This document shows, piece after piece, positions 1 to 6,037 of a stretch of 26,969 bases of DNA (its first letter is position 1; the number at the start of each line of letters is the position of its first letter). The position numbers were made by a program, and so were the translations under genes. Source of the DNA: a virus; the IMG/VR virus record IMGVR_UViG_3300043774_000929, positions 1-26,969 of that record. The stretch is one strand, 5' to 3'. The notes beneath the pieces were generated by a model. The model saw only the letters and a list, made by a program, of their open reading frames with translations, searched no databases and was not told the origin of the DNA.

Positions 1-136
1 CCGAGCCCAGGGGCTGGCCGGTGGCGTCCGATACGGCGTTCATCGCCAGGGGCCACGCGGCATTGGCGTGTTCCTCCATCGTGCCCCAAAAACCCCAGGC
101 TTCGTTCTGGCTGGCGAGGATCGTGGTGTTGGTCAT
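1..136 (-). CDS. Conserved hypothetical protein, 5' part only
   Basis: The first 45 codons of a minus-strand gene that runs off the left edge. The protein begins MTNTTILASQNEAWGFWGT and continues into an acidic, Ala-rich stretch. The start ATG (136-134) is preceded by a good AAGGAG ribosome site. Proteins with this N-terminus are, from memory, conserved hypotheticals on proteobacterial mobile islands; no function is known to me. It is the last visible gene of the minus cassette and has its own copy of the 28-nt leader repeat (176-203), 39 nt upstream of the start. Confidence 0.75.
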   Translation of the reverse strand, partial: MTNTTILASQNEAWGFWGTMEEHANAAWPLAMNAVSDATGQPLGS

Positions 137-175
137 GTAGTGCTCCTTCGGGTTGATCGTTGCGACGCACGTAGT

Positions 176-203
176 AACGCGCTGTTCGATTGAGAAGCCA
201 AGC
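176..203 (-). repeat. 28-nt leader repeat, copy 1
   Basis: Reading the minus strand: GCTTGGCTT, then six variable bases (CTCAAT), then CGAACAGCGCGTT. It lies in the 98-nt spacer upstream of the partial gene at 1-136, 39 nt before its start codon. Both ends match the copies at 1168-1195 and 1460-1487, while the middle differs. The placement suggests a shared promoter, operator or leader element. Confidence 0.85.
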
Positions 204-234
204 TGTTCGAGCCGGCTTTCTCGGCCAATTTCGA

Positions 235-594
235 TCACCCGAGACGGGCCACGTACCGGGCGTAATCGCCGCCCGAGGGATCAACGTAGAGATAGGGCCG
301 TCCTGGAGCGCAGACCTCGACGCATAGTCGCCCCTGACCGTAGTAGCCGCCCTTGCCGCGCAGCCAGTCGCGCGAGGCAAGCAGGGTCGCAGCGAAGCCA
401 TCGAAGGCTTCAGGCGTCAGGGTGATGGTCTCCGTGACGTAGACCGCGTAGTCACCCGTGGCGGCCATCTCACGCAGGTTGGCGGGCTTACGGGCGAAAG
501 GCAGGCGCAGGCTGAGTTCCTCGACCTGCACCGTGCCGCCGTCCCATGTGATCGCGGTGGGCTTGCGCTCCACCGTGAGAACGAAAATCTTCAT
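235..594 (-). CDS. Hypothetical protein (119 aa)
   Basis: I do not recognise this protein. It begins MKIFVLTVERKPTAITWDGG, has alternating beta-like hydrophobic segments and ends with a Gly/Tyr-rich part (YVDPSGGDYARYVARLG). There is no signal peptide or membrane segment. The ATG at 594 has a GGAG motif about 7 nt upstream. Its start lies 14 nt after the stop of the DUF3489-like gene, so the two are probably co-transcribed and translationally coupled. It is the only gene of the minus cassette without its own leader repeat, consistent with sharing the upstream gene's leader. Confidence 0.7.
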   Translation of the reverse strand: MKIFVLTVERKPTAITWDGGTVQVEELSLRLPFARKPANLREMAATGDYAVYVTETITLTPEAFDGFAATLLASRDWLRGKGGYYGQGRLCVEVCAPGRPYLYVDPSGGDYARYVARLG

Positions 595-608
595 GCGGTG
601 GCTCCGAT

Positions 609-1127
609 TCAGGCGACGCGGTAGATGCGATCGCCGCCTTGGACTTTGTCAGAGGTGATGGTCAGACCAAGTTTTTTCTTCAGGGCGCCCGCAAAGGTGC
701 CGCGCACCGTGTGAGCTTGCCAGCCGGTGGCCTCGCAGATCTGTGCGATGGTGGCGCCCTCGGGGCGCTGGAGCATCCGGATGACTTCGGCCTGCTTGCT
801 GCTCTCGCGGGTCCGGGACTTTGAATCCTTGGCCCGTTCCGTGGCCCACGTGGCCTCTGCGGCCGCGACGGCGGCCTCCGTCTCGGGGTCGGGAACCAGG
901 GGCGCCGGTGCGGGACGCTCGCGCCCCATGGCGTCGTAGCCCTCGGCCGCAACGCACCAGTCGGTGCCGTCCGTGGTGATCAGGGCGCGATTGAATAGGC
1001 CGTCGAGCACTTTCTTGCGTGCGCCGCCTTTGATGTTGTCCGGGAACCAGCTGATCTTGCCGGCGTTGTGTTCGAGGGCGTAGGCCAGGATGGCGTGCTG
1101 GGCTGGGGTGAGTTGCATCGTGCTCAT
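609..1127 (-). CDS. DUF3489-like protein with C-terminal winged-helix-like domain
   Basis: A 172-aa protein starting MSTMQLTPAQHAILAYALEH. The N-terminal 60-70 residues look like a small helical domain with the motif ISWFPDNIKGGARKKVLDGL. A charged, Ala-rich linker follows, then a C-terminal helix-turn-helix-like region (QAEVIRMLQRPEGATIAQI, then TGWQAHTVRGTFAGALKKKL). This layout matches DUF3489 proteins as I remember them, common on proteobacterial phages and integrative elements. The HTH suggests DNA binding, but no target is known. I chose the ATG at 1127 over an upstream ATG at 1193 because AAGGAG lies 6-7 nt before it and the longer form would run through the leader repeat. Confidence 0.8.
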   Translation of the reverse strand: MSTMQLTPAQHAILAYALEHNAGKISWFPDNIKGGARKKVLDGLFNRALITTDGTDWCVAAEGYDAMGRERPAPAPLVPDPETEAAVAAAEATWATERAKDSKSRTRESSKQAEVIRMLQRPEGATIAQICEATGWQAHTVRGTFAGALKKKLGLTITSDKVQGGDRIYRVA

Positions 1128-1167
1128 TTGCTGCTCCTTGCAGGGTGGTTGATGGGGTGACGTGATG

Positions 1168-1195
1168 AACGCGCTGTTCGCGAGTGAAGCCAAGC
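1168..1195 (-). repeat. 28-nt leader repeat, copy 2
   Basis: Minus strand: GCTTGGCTT, CACTCG, CGAACAGCGCGTT. It sits in the 97-nt spacer upstream of the DUF3489-like gene, 40 nt before its start. It is identical to copy 1 in the first 9 and last 13 bases. Confidence 0.85.
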
Positions 1196-1224
1196 GCTTT
1201 CTGCTTGCCTTCGAAGGTTCTTGA

Positions 1225-1422
1225 TCAGCCGTCGGTCGGGGCCGACTTCTTGGCCCTCTTGGCGTGTTCGACGCCGGCGTTGAAGGCTGCCTCCAGGGCG
1301 TCCCGCACGCACCAGACCGCCACGTCGTGGAAATCGAGGCTGTCCGAGCGGCGCGTCTCCAGCGTTTCGATGGAGAGGTGCTCGTGGGCGATCTGGGTCA
1401 GGAGTTGCTCGATCGGGGTCAT
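1225..1422 (-). CDS. DUF6900-like small protein (65 aa)
   Basis: The protein begins MTPIEQLLTQIAHEHLSIET and ends in a Lys-rich tail. It contains LETRRSDSLDFHDVAVWCVR, a pattern I associate with the DUF6900 family of small helical proteins on proteobacterial mobile elements; the function is unknown. The ATG at 1422 follows an AAGGA site. A longer in-frame minus-strand reading frame extends upstream to 2037, but it overlaps the small terminase gene and the leader repeat, so I reject that start. This is the promoter-proximal gene of the minus cassette and diverges from the terminase operon. Confidence 0.75.
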   Translation of the reverse strand: MTPIEQLLTQIAHEHLSIETLETRRSDSLDFHDVAVWCVRDALEAAFNAGVEHAKRAKKSAPTDG

Positions 1423-1459
1423 GTCTGTGTCCTTGGATGGGGTTGCTGATGAACGAATG

Positions 1460-1487
1460 AACGCGCTGCTTCGGCGTAAAGCCAAGC
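1460..1487 (-). repeat. 28-nt leader repeat, copy 3
   Basis: Minus strand: GCTTGGCTT, TACGC, CGAAGCAGCGCGTT. It lies in the 117-nt divergent intergenic region (1423-1539), 37 nt upstream of the DUF6900-like start. Compared with copies 1 and 2 the variable middle is one base shorter and the right arm one base longer, so the total stays 28. Confidence 0.85.
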
Positions 1488-1539
1488 GGAATGCGGAGGA
1501 ATGACGAACAAATGATTGAAGGGACCAGAGGTCATCCCG

Positions 1540-2076
1540 ATGGGCATCTCGATACGCGCATACGCCCGACATCGGGGCGTGACCGACACCGCCGTCCATA
1601 AGGCGATTCGGGCCGGTCGCATCACGCCGGAGCCCGACGGAACGATCGACATCGGTCGGGCCGACAGCGAATGGGTGCGCAACTCCGAGCCAGCGCAAGC
1701 AGGCACGCGCGCCAAGGCGGTCAAGGTCGCCGTGCCGGATGCCGTCGATGCGAACAGTGGTGCTGCCCCCGCGCTGCCCGCTGGCGGTACATCGCTGCTT
1801 CAGGCGCGCACCGTCAACGAGGTCGTGAAGGCGCAGACCAACAAGGTGCGACTGGCACGCTTGAAAGGGGAACTGGTGGATCGCCCGCAAGCGATCGCCC
1901 ATGTGTTCAAGCTCGCCCGGGCCGAGCGCGACGCGTGGCTCAACTGGCCGGCGCGAATCTCTGCCCAGATGGCCGGCAGGCTGGGCGTGGAGCCGCACAC
2001 GATGCACGTCGCGCTGGAGGCTGCCGTGCGCGAGCACCTGCAGGAACTTGGCGACATGCGCCCGCGGGTCGATTGA
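1540..2076 (+). CDS. Phage terminase small subunit, Nu1-like
   Basis: This 178-aa protein probably recognises the packaging site and recruits the large terminase. Residues 1-45 form a MerR/Nu1-like helix-turn-helix (SIRAYARHRGVTDTAVHKAI, then a short wing ending in DSEW). A low-complexity linker leads to a C-terminal helical region (LARLKGELVDRPQAIAHVF, then RAERDAWLNWPARI) typical of Nu1-type subunits that contact the large subunit. The gene ends in a TGATG overlap with the large terminase gene. I chose ATG 1540, which has GAGG about 8 nt upstream, over an in-frame TTG at 1516, whose nearest GGAGGA is too far away. Lambda gpNu1 is 181 aa, a close size match. Confidence 0.85.
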   Translation: MGISIRAYARHRGVTDTAVHKAIRAGRITPEPDGTIDIGRADSEWVRNSEPAQAGTRAKAVKVAVPDAVDANSGAAPALPAGGTSLLQARTVNEVVKAQTNKVRLARLKGELVDRPQAIAHVFKLARAERDAWLNWPARISAQMAGRLGVEPHTMHVALEAAVREHLQELGDMRPRVD

Positions 2077-4043
2077 TGATGGATCTCGACTACGAAGGCG
2101 CCGACGAGGTTGAACGGGCCTGGCGGGAGGGGCTCACGCCCGATCCGCTGCTGACCGTATCCGAGTGGTCCGATCGCCACCGCATGCTGTCAAGCAAGGC
2201 GTCCGCTGAACCCGGACGCTGGCGCACCAGTCGCACGCCCTACCTCAAGGCGATCATGGACTGTCTGTCGCCGACCTCGCCGGTCGAGCGCGTGGTGTTC
2301 ATGAAGGCCGCGCAGCTCGGTGCCACCGAGATGGGCTCGAACTGGATCGGCTACGTGATTCACCATGCGCCCGGTCCGATGATGGCGGTGTGGCCCACGG
2401 TGGAGATGGCCAAGCGCAACTCCAAGCAGCGGATCGACCCGCTGATTGAAGAGTCCGGTGTCCTGGCCGAACTAATTGCCCCGGCGCGCAGCCGCGACTC
2501 GGGCAACACCATCCTGGCCAAGGAGTTCCGGGGCGGCGTGCTGGTGATGACCGGCGCCAACAGCGCGGTGGGCTTGCGCTCGATGCCGGTTCGCTACCTG
2601 TTCCTGGACGAGGTGGACGGATACCCGCTGGACGTCGAGGGCGAAGGCGACGCGATTTCGCTGGCCGAGGCGCGGACGCGCACCTTCGCGCGCCGCAAGA
2701 TCTTCATCGTCTCCACCCCGACCATCTCGGGGGCGAGCGCCATCGAGCGGGAGTACGACGCAAGTGACCAGCGGCGCTACTTCGTGCCGTGCCCGCACTG
2801 CAGTCATCGGCAATGGCTGCGGTTCGAGCAACTGCGCTGGGACAAGGGCGTGCCCGAGACGGCGGCCTACGTGTGCGAGTCATGCGACACGGCGATCGCC
2901 GAGCACCACAAGTCCTGGATGTTGGAGCACGGCGAGTGGCGAGCCATGTTCCCCGATGGGAACGGGAAGACTGCCGGTTTCCATCTGTCGTCTCTCTACA
3001 GCCCGGTCGGATGGCGCGGTTGGCGTGACATCGCCACCGCGTGGGAGGCGGCCGTCAGCAAGGAGTCGGGATCGGCCTCGGCCATCAAGACGTTCAAGAA
3101 CACCGAGCTTGGGGAGACATGGGTCGAGGAAGGCGAAGCACCGGATTGGCAGCGCCTGATCGAGCGACGGGAGGACTATTCCGTCGGCACGGTGCCTCGA
3201 GGCGGACTGCTGCTGGTGGGCGGAGCGGACGTCCAGAAGGACCGGATCGAGGCCTCCGTCTGGGCCTTCGGTCGGGGCAAGGAGTCCTGGTTGGTCGAGC
3301 ACCGGGTGCTGATGGGTGACACCTCGCGCGATGCGGTCTGGAGCCGCCTGGGCGACATGCTGGGCGAGACCTGGACCCATGCCTCCGGCGCTGCCATGCC
3401 CTTGGCCCGGTTCGCACTCGATACCGGCTTTGCCACACAGGAGGCCTATGCCTTTGTGCGGTCCCGCCGGGATGCCCGCTTGATGGCGGTCAAGGGTGTG
3501 GCCCGAAGGGCCGCGTTGATCGGCACGCCAACGGCCGTGGACGTCAGCCAGGGCGGCAAGAAGCTGCGCCGAGGCGTGAAGGTCTACTCGGTGGCGGTCG
3601 GCATCGCCAAGCTGGAGTTCTACAACAACCTGCGCAAGAGCGCGGGCGTGGGCGAGGACGGTATCCAGACGACCTATCCGGTCGGCTTCGTCCACCTGCC
3701 CAAGATCGACGCGGAGTTCATTCAGCAACTGTGCGCTGAGCAACTGATCACGCGGCGCGACCGTAACGGCTTTCCCATCCGGGAGTGGCAAAAGATGCGG
3801 GAGCGCAACGAAGCGCTCGACTGCTACGTCTACGCCCGAGCCGCAGCGTCGAGTGCCGGGCTGGATCGCTTCGAGGACCGCCACTGGCGGGAACTGGAGC
3901 GGCAACTCGGGCTTGACCCGCCCGAAGAGGATCACGACTTGATCGCGGATGAGGCCACCGAGAACGGTGGCCTTGTCGCATCTGGAGCCAACAAAACGAA
4001 CAGACCTGTGCGCCGCGTGATCCGCAGCCGCTGGATTTCATAG
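2076..4043 (+). CDS. Phage terminase large subunit, lambda gpA (GpA) family
   Basis: A 655-aa packaging motor ATPase and endonuclease (lambda gpA is 641 aa). A deviant Walker A-like segment, KAAQLGATE, lies at residues 77-85, and the Walker B strand YLFLDE at 174-179. Zinc-binding-like cysteine pairs follow: CPHC at 239-242 and CESC at 267-270. The C-terminal half carries the nuclease core, visible as GGADVQKDRIEASVWAFG and then DTGFATQEAYAF. Translation starts in the TGATG overlap with the small subunit stop; a second ATG follows directly at 2079. Unlike lambda, the next gene is not W but a fibre-like gene, 12 nt downstream. Confidence 0.97.
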   Translation: MMDLDYEGADEVERAWREGLTPDPLLTVSEWSDRHRMLSSKASAEPGRWRTSRTPYLKAIMDCLSPTSPVERVVFMKAAQLGATEMGSNWIGYVIHHAPGPMMAVWPTVEMAKRNSKQRIDPLIEESGVLAELIAPARSRDSGNTILAKEFRGGVLVMTGANSAVGLRSMPVRYLFLDEVDGYPLDVEGEGDAISLAEARTRTFARRKIFIVSTPTISGASAIEREYDASDQRRYFVPCPHCSHRQWLRFEQLRWDKGVPETAAYVCESCDTAIAEHHKSWMLEHGEWRAMFPDGNGKTAGFHLSSLYSPVGWRGWRDIATAWEAAVSKESGSASAIKTFKNTELGETWVEEGEAPDWQRLIERREDYSVGTVPRGGLLLVGGADVQKDRIEASVWAFGRGKESWLVEHRVLMGDTSRDAVWSRLGDMLGETWTHASGAAMPLARFALDTGFATQEAYAFVRSRRDARLMAVKGVARRAALIGTPTAVDVSQGGKKLRRGVKVYSVAVGIAKLEFYNNLRKSAGVGEDGIQTTYPVGFVHLPKIDAEFIQQLCAEQLITRRDRNGFPIREWQKMRERNEALDCYVYARAAASSAGLDRFEDRHWRELERQLGLDPPEEDHDLIADEATENGGLVASGANKTNRPVRRVIRSRWIS

Positions 4044-4055
4044 ACCGAGCGCGCC

Positions 4056-4421
4056 ATGAGCCTGCAGTCACAACTCAACAGCTTCGTGGTGCGTGTGGCC
4101 GAGCGCTTCGGCGGCGTGGAAGCGCGCACCGGAGCCCTCGATCGCTTGAAGACCGATGCCAAGACAGACCTGGTCGCCGCGATCAACGAACTGGCAGAGC
4201 GCCCGACCAACGGCGGCGGTGCTGGTAGCCAGACGTACGAGTTCGTACAGGTCTCGCCCGCCAGGGTCTGGACCGTGAACCACAACCTGGGCCTTCGGCC
4301 TTCGGTGTCGATCGTCGACAGCGGCGGCGCCGAAGTTGAAGCCGATGTCCGCCACACGAGCCCGAACCAGCTCGTCATCTATTTCGCCATTCCGATTGCC
4401 GGGCTGGCCCGATTGACTTGA
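4056..4421 (+). CDS. Small fibre-like virion protein (121 aa)
   Basis: Residues 1-50 are helical and include KTDLVAAINELAER, a motif often seen in coiled-coil or trimerisation parts of tail and head fibres. After a Gly-rich hinge (PTNGGGAGSQ), the last 65 residues form a beta-rich domain (VNHNLGLRPSVSIVDSGG) that resembles small receptor-contact domains of phage fibre proteins. The same type of domain ends the next gene downstream. The position between large terminase and gpW is unusual for a fibre. A head-surface fibre or decoration is one reading; a tail fibre translocated here is another. Confidence 0.65.
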   Translation: MSLQSQLNSFVVRVAERFGGVEARTGALDRLKTDAKTDLVAAINELAERPTNGGGAGSQTYEFVQVSPARVWTVNHNLGLRPSVSIVDSGGAEVEADVRHTSPNQLVIYFAIPIAGLARLT

Positions 4422-4433
4422 TAGGAGAACTGA

Positions 4434-5225
4434 ATGTCCCGTAAGCAACTCTCTGACCTCGACTTTGGCGGGGTCGCCCGTGTCCGCAACCTGCCGTCGC
4501 CGGTCAACCCGGATGAGCCGGCACGGCTGGCTGACCTGAACTCTGCCGTCGAAGGCCTGGCATGGAAGGACTCCTGCCGCGTCGCGTCGCAGACCAACCT
4601 CAATCTGTCCTCGCCTGGCGCATCGATCGACGGCGTGACGGTGGCCGTTGGGGATCGGGTTCTGGTGAAGGCTCAGACCCTTGGCGCCGAGAACGGCATC
4701 TACATCTGGAACGGCGCTGCGATCGCCATGACTCGCGCGCTGGACGCCAACACCGCGTCGGAACTGGAGCAGGCCGTCGCCACGGTGGAGGAAGGAACGT
4801 CGGCCGGCACCAGCTGGCGCCAGTCGGTCGTGAATTTCGTGCTCGACACCACGACCGTCACGTGGCTGCAGTTCGGTGCGACGGTGGGCGCGGCATCGGA
4901 GACCAGCTCCGGCATTGCGGAGATCGCCACGCAGGCGGAGACAGATGGCGGCACGGACGACCTGCGAATCGTCACGCCGCTCAAGCTCAACAACTGGACG
5001 AACAAGCCGCGCCGCGCACAAGCCACCATCGGGGACGGCAGCAGCACGCAGTTCGACGTCAATCACAACTTCGCCACCCGCGATGTGATCGTCCAGGTGT
5101 TCCAGGCATCGGGCAGCTACGAGCAGGTCAACTGCGACGTGAGCCTGCCCACCGTCAACACCGCGCGGCTGAACTTCGCCAGTGCACCGGCCAGCAACGC
5201 GTACCGCGTCGTGGTGATGGGTTAA
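4434..5225 (+). CDS. Fibre-like virion protein (263 aa)
   Basis: The N-terminus (about residues 1-40, DFGGVARVRNLPSPVNPDEP) looks like a virion-anchoring segment of phage fibres. Residues about 42-155 form a beta domain (DGVTVAVGDRVLVKAQTLGA, then ENGIYIWNG) that I know from many phage tail and baseplate fibres. A short linker typical of fibre stalks (SSGIAEIATQAETDGGTDD) follows, then a C-terminal beta domain with FDVNHNFATRDVIVQVF that parallels the end of the preceding gene. An AGGAG ribosome site lies 6-7 nt before the ATG. No catalytic motifs are visible. Whether it decorates head or tail cannot be told from sequence. Confidence 0.7.
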   Translation: MSRKQLSDLDFGGVARVRNLPSPVNPDEPARLADLNSAVEGLAWKDSCRVASQTNLNLSSPGASIDGVTVAVGDRVLVKAQTLGAENGIYIWNGAAIAMTRALDANTASELEQAVATVEEGTSAGTSWRQSVVNFVLDTTTVTWLQFGATVGAASETSSGIAEIATQAETDGGTDDLRIVTPLKLNNWTNKPRRAQATIGDGSSTQFDVNHNFATRDVIVQVFQASGSYEQVNCDVSLPTVNTARLNFASAPASNAYRVVVMG

Positions 5226-5228
5226 GCG

Positions 5229-5813
5229 GTGAAGGATCTGGCTTACCGGGTCGTGCCGGTTGTCTCTGCCCTGCCGGCACCTTCAGCGATCTTGGCGGGC
5301 GCGATCGCTCGGCTATCGAGCGATGGCCATCTGTATTGGTGCGACGGGGCGACCTGGGTCGACGTCAATTCCGACGCTCGTCTCGCGACGGTGAAGCTGA
5401 CGGCAGACGTCACCAACAACTCCGCGACGCTGGCAAACGTAACCGGGCTGGCCATAAGCCTAGCTGCCTTTGAGACATACGCCATCAGCGCGCAGGTTCT
5501 CTTTCAGTCGGCCGCTACCAACAACGGGATCCGCCTCACCCAGACCGTGCCAACGGGTGCGACGGTGGTGGCTCAGTGGAACACACCGACAAGCCTTACT
5601 GCGACGACCAACGCCAATCAGCGCGGCAGTGACGCTGGTGCCGCGACGTCGGGTATCGATCTCGCAAATTCGAGCACTCTGGCTTTAGGCAACTTGCTGG
5701 TCGTGATGGGGGCAACCGCAGGGCTGCTTCAGATCCGCTTCGGCAGTCGCAACGCCAACGTGGTCGTGGCGGTCAAGGCCGGCAGCAATCTCGTCGCGAT
5801 CAAGGTGGGATGA
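5229..5813 (+). CDS. Fibre or head-surface protein with jelly-roll-like C-terminus (194 aa)
   Basis: It starts with GTG 3 nt after the stop of the previous gene, so translation is probably coupled. The first 45 residues (RVVPVVSALPAPSAILAGAI, then LYWCDGATWVDV) match the small adaptor domain seen at the start of many phage fibre proteins. Residues about 50-194 are Ala/Thr/Asn-rich beta strands (TADVTNNSATLANVTGLAI, then a final VVVAVKAGSNLVAIKVG), consistent with a TNF/C1q-like trimeric jelly roll; that fold is inferred. Base composition looks less GC-rich than its neighbours, with rare codons such as ATA, CTA and GTA, which suggests separate acquisition. Confidence 0.65.
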   Translation: MKDLAYRVVPVVSALPAPSAILAGAIARLSSDGHLYWCDGATWVDVNSDARLATVKLTADVTNNSATLANVTGLAISLAAFETYAISAQVLFQSAATNNGIRLTQTVPTGATVVAQWNTPTSLTATTNANQRGSDAGAATSGIDLANSSTLALGNLLVVMGATAGLLQIRFGSRNANVVVAVKAGSNLVAIKVG

Positions 5814-5815
5814 CC

Positions 5816-6037
5816 ATGGCCTACACGCTCGAACAACTCGAAGCGCTCGAAGGCGCTGTGGCCCGCGGGGAACGACGCGTGACCTTCGCGGACAAGACCG
5901 TCGAGTACCGGACGATCGAGGAACTGAAGGAAGCCATGCGACTGGTTCGCTCGGGGCTCGCCGAGCAATCGGCCGCCACCGGTCTGGTCCCACCCATCGC
6001 GCGGCAGATCCGCGTGACGACCACCAAGGGCTTCTGA
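5816..6037 (+). CDS. Head-tail joining protein, gpW-like (73 aa)
   Basis: A small helical protein (YTLEQLEALEGAVARGERRV, then EYRTIEELKEAMRLV) matching the gpW pattern of two helices around a short beta hairpin. gpW closes the portal after packaging and provides the site for gpFII and tail attachment. Lambda gpW is 68 aa. The ATG at 5816 has AAGGTGG about 8 nt upstream; an alternative ATG at 5810 overlaps the previous stop but sits too close to that site. It ends in a TGATG overlap with the portal gene, the same order (W then B) as in lambda. Confidence 0.88.
   Translation: MAYTLEQLEALEGAVARGERRVTFADKTVEYRTIEELKEAMRLVRSGLAEQSAATGLVPPIARQIRVTTTKGF

Noticed and set aside
176-1487. CRISPR array (28-nt repeats)
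   Set aside because: The repeat length is CRISPR-like, but there are only three copies with spacings of about 1 kb and 0.3 kb, genes lie in between, and the middle of the repeat varies.
1516-1539. Alternative TTG start for the small terminase, and a mini-frame MTNK at 1501-1515
   Set aside because: The GGAGGA at 1495-1500 abuts the mini-frame and is too far from the TTG. The ATG at 1540 has its own GAGG, and the HTH begins directly after it.
1423-1539. Sigma70-type promoter for the late operon in the divergent intergenic region
   Set aside because: I could not find a convincing -35/-10 pair on the plus strand. The GC-rich sequence gives only weak partial matches, so none is claimed.
1225-2037. 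Extended 270-codon form of the DUF6900-like gene
   Set aside because: The extension is antisense to the small terminase gene and passes through the leader repeat. The short form has a proper ribosome site.
2880-3935. Minus-strand open frame (351 codons) opposite the large terminase gene
   Set aside because: Overlaps a certain gene completely and shows no protein family pattern.
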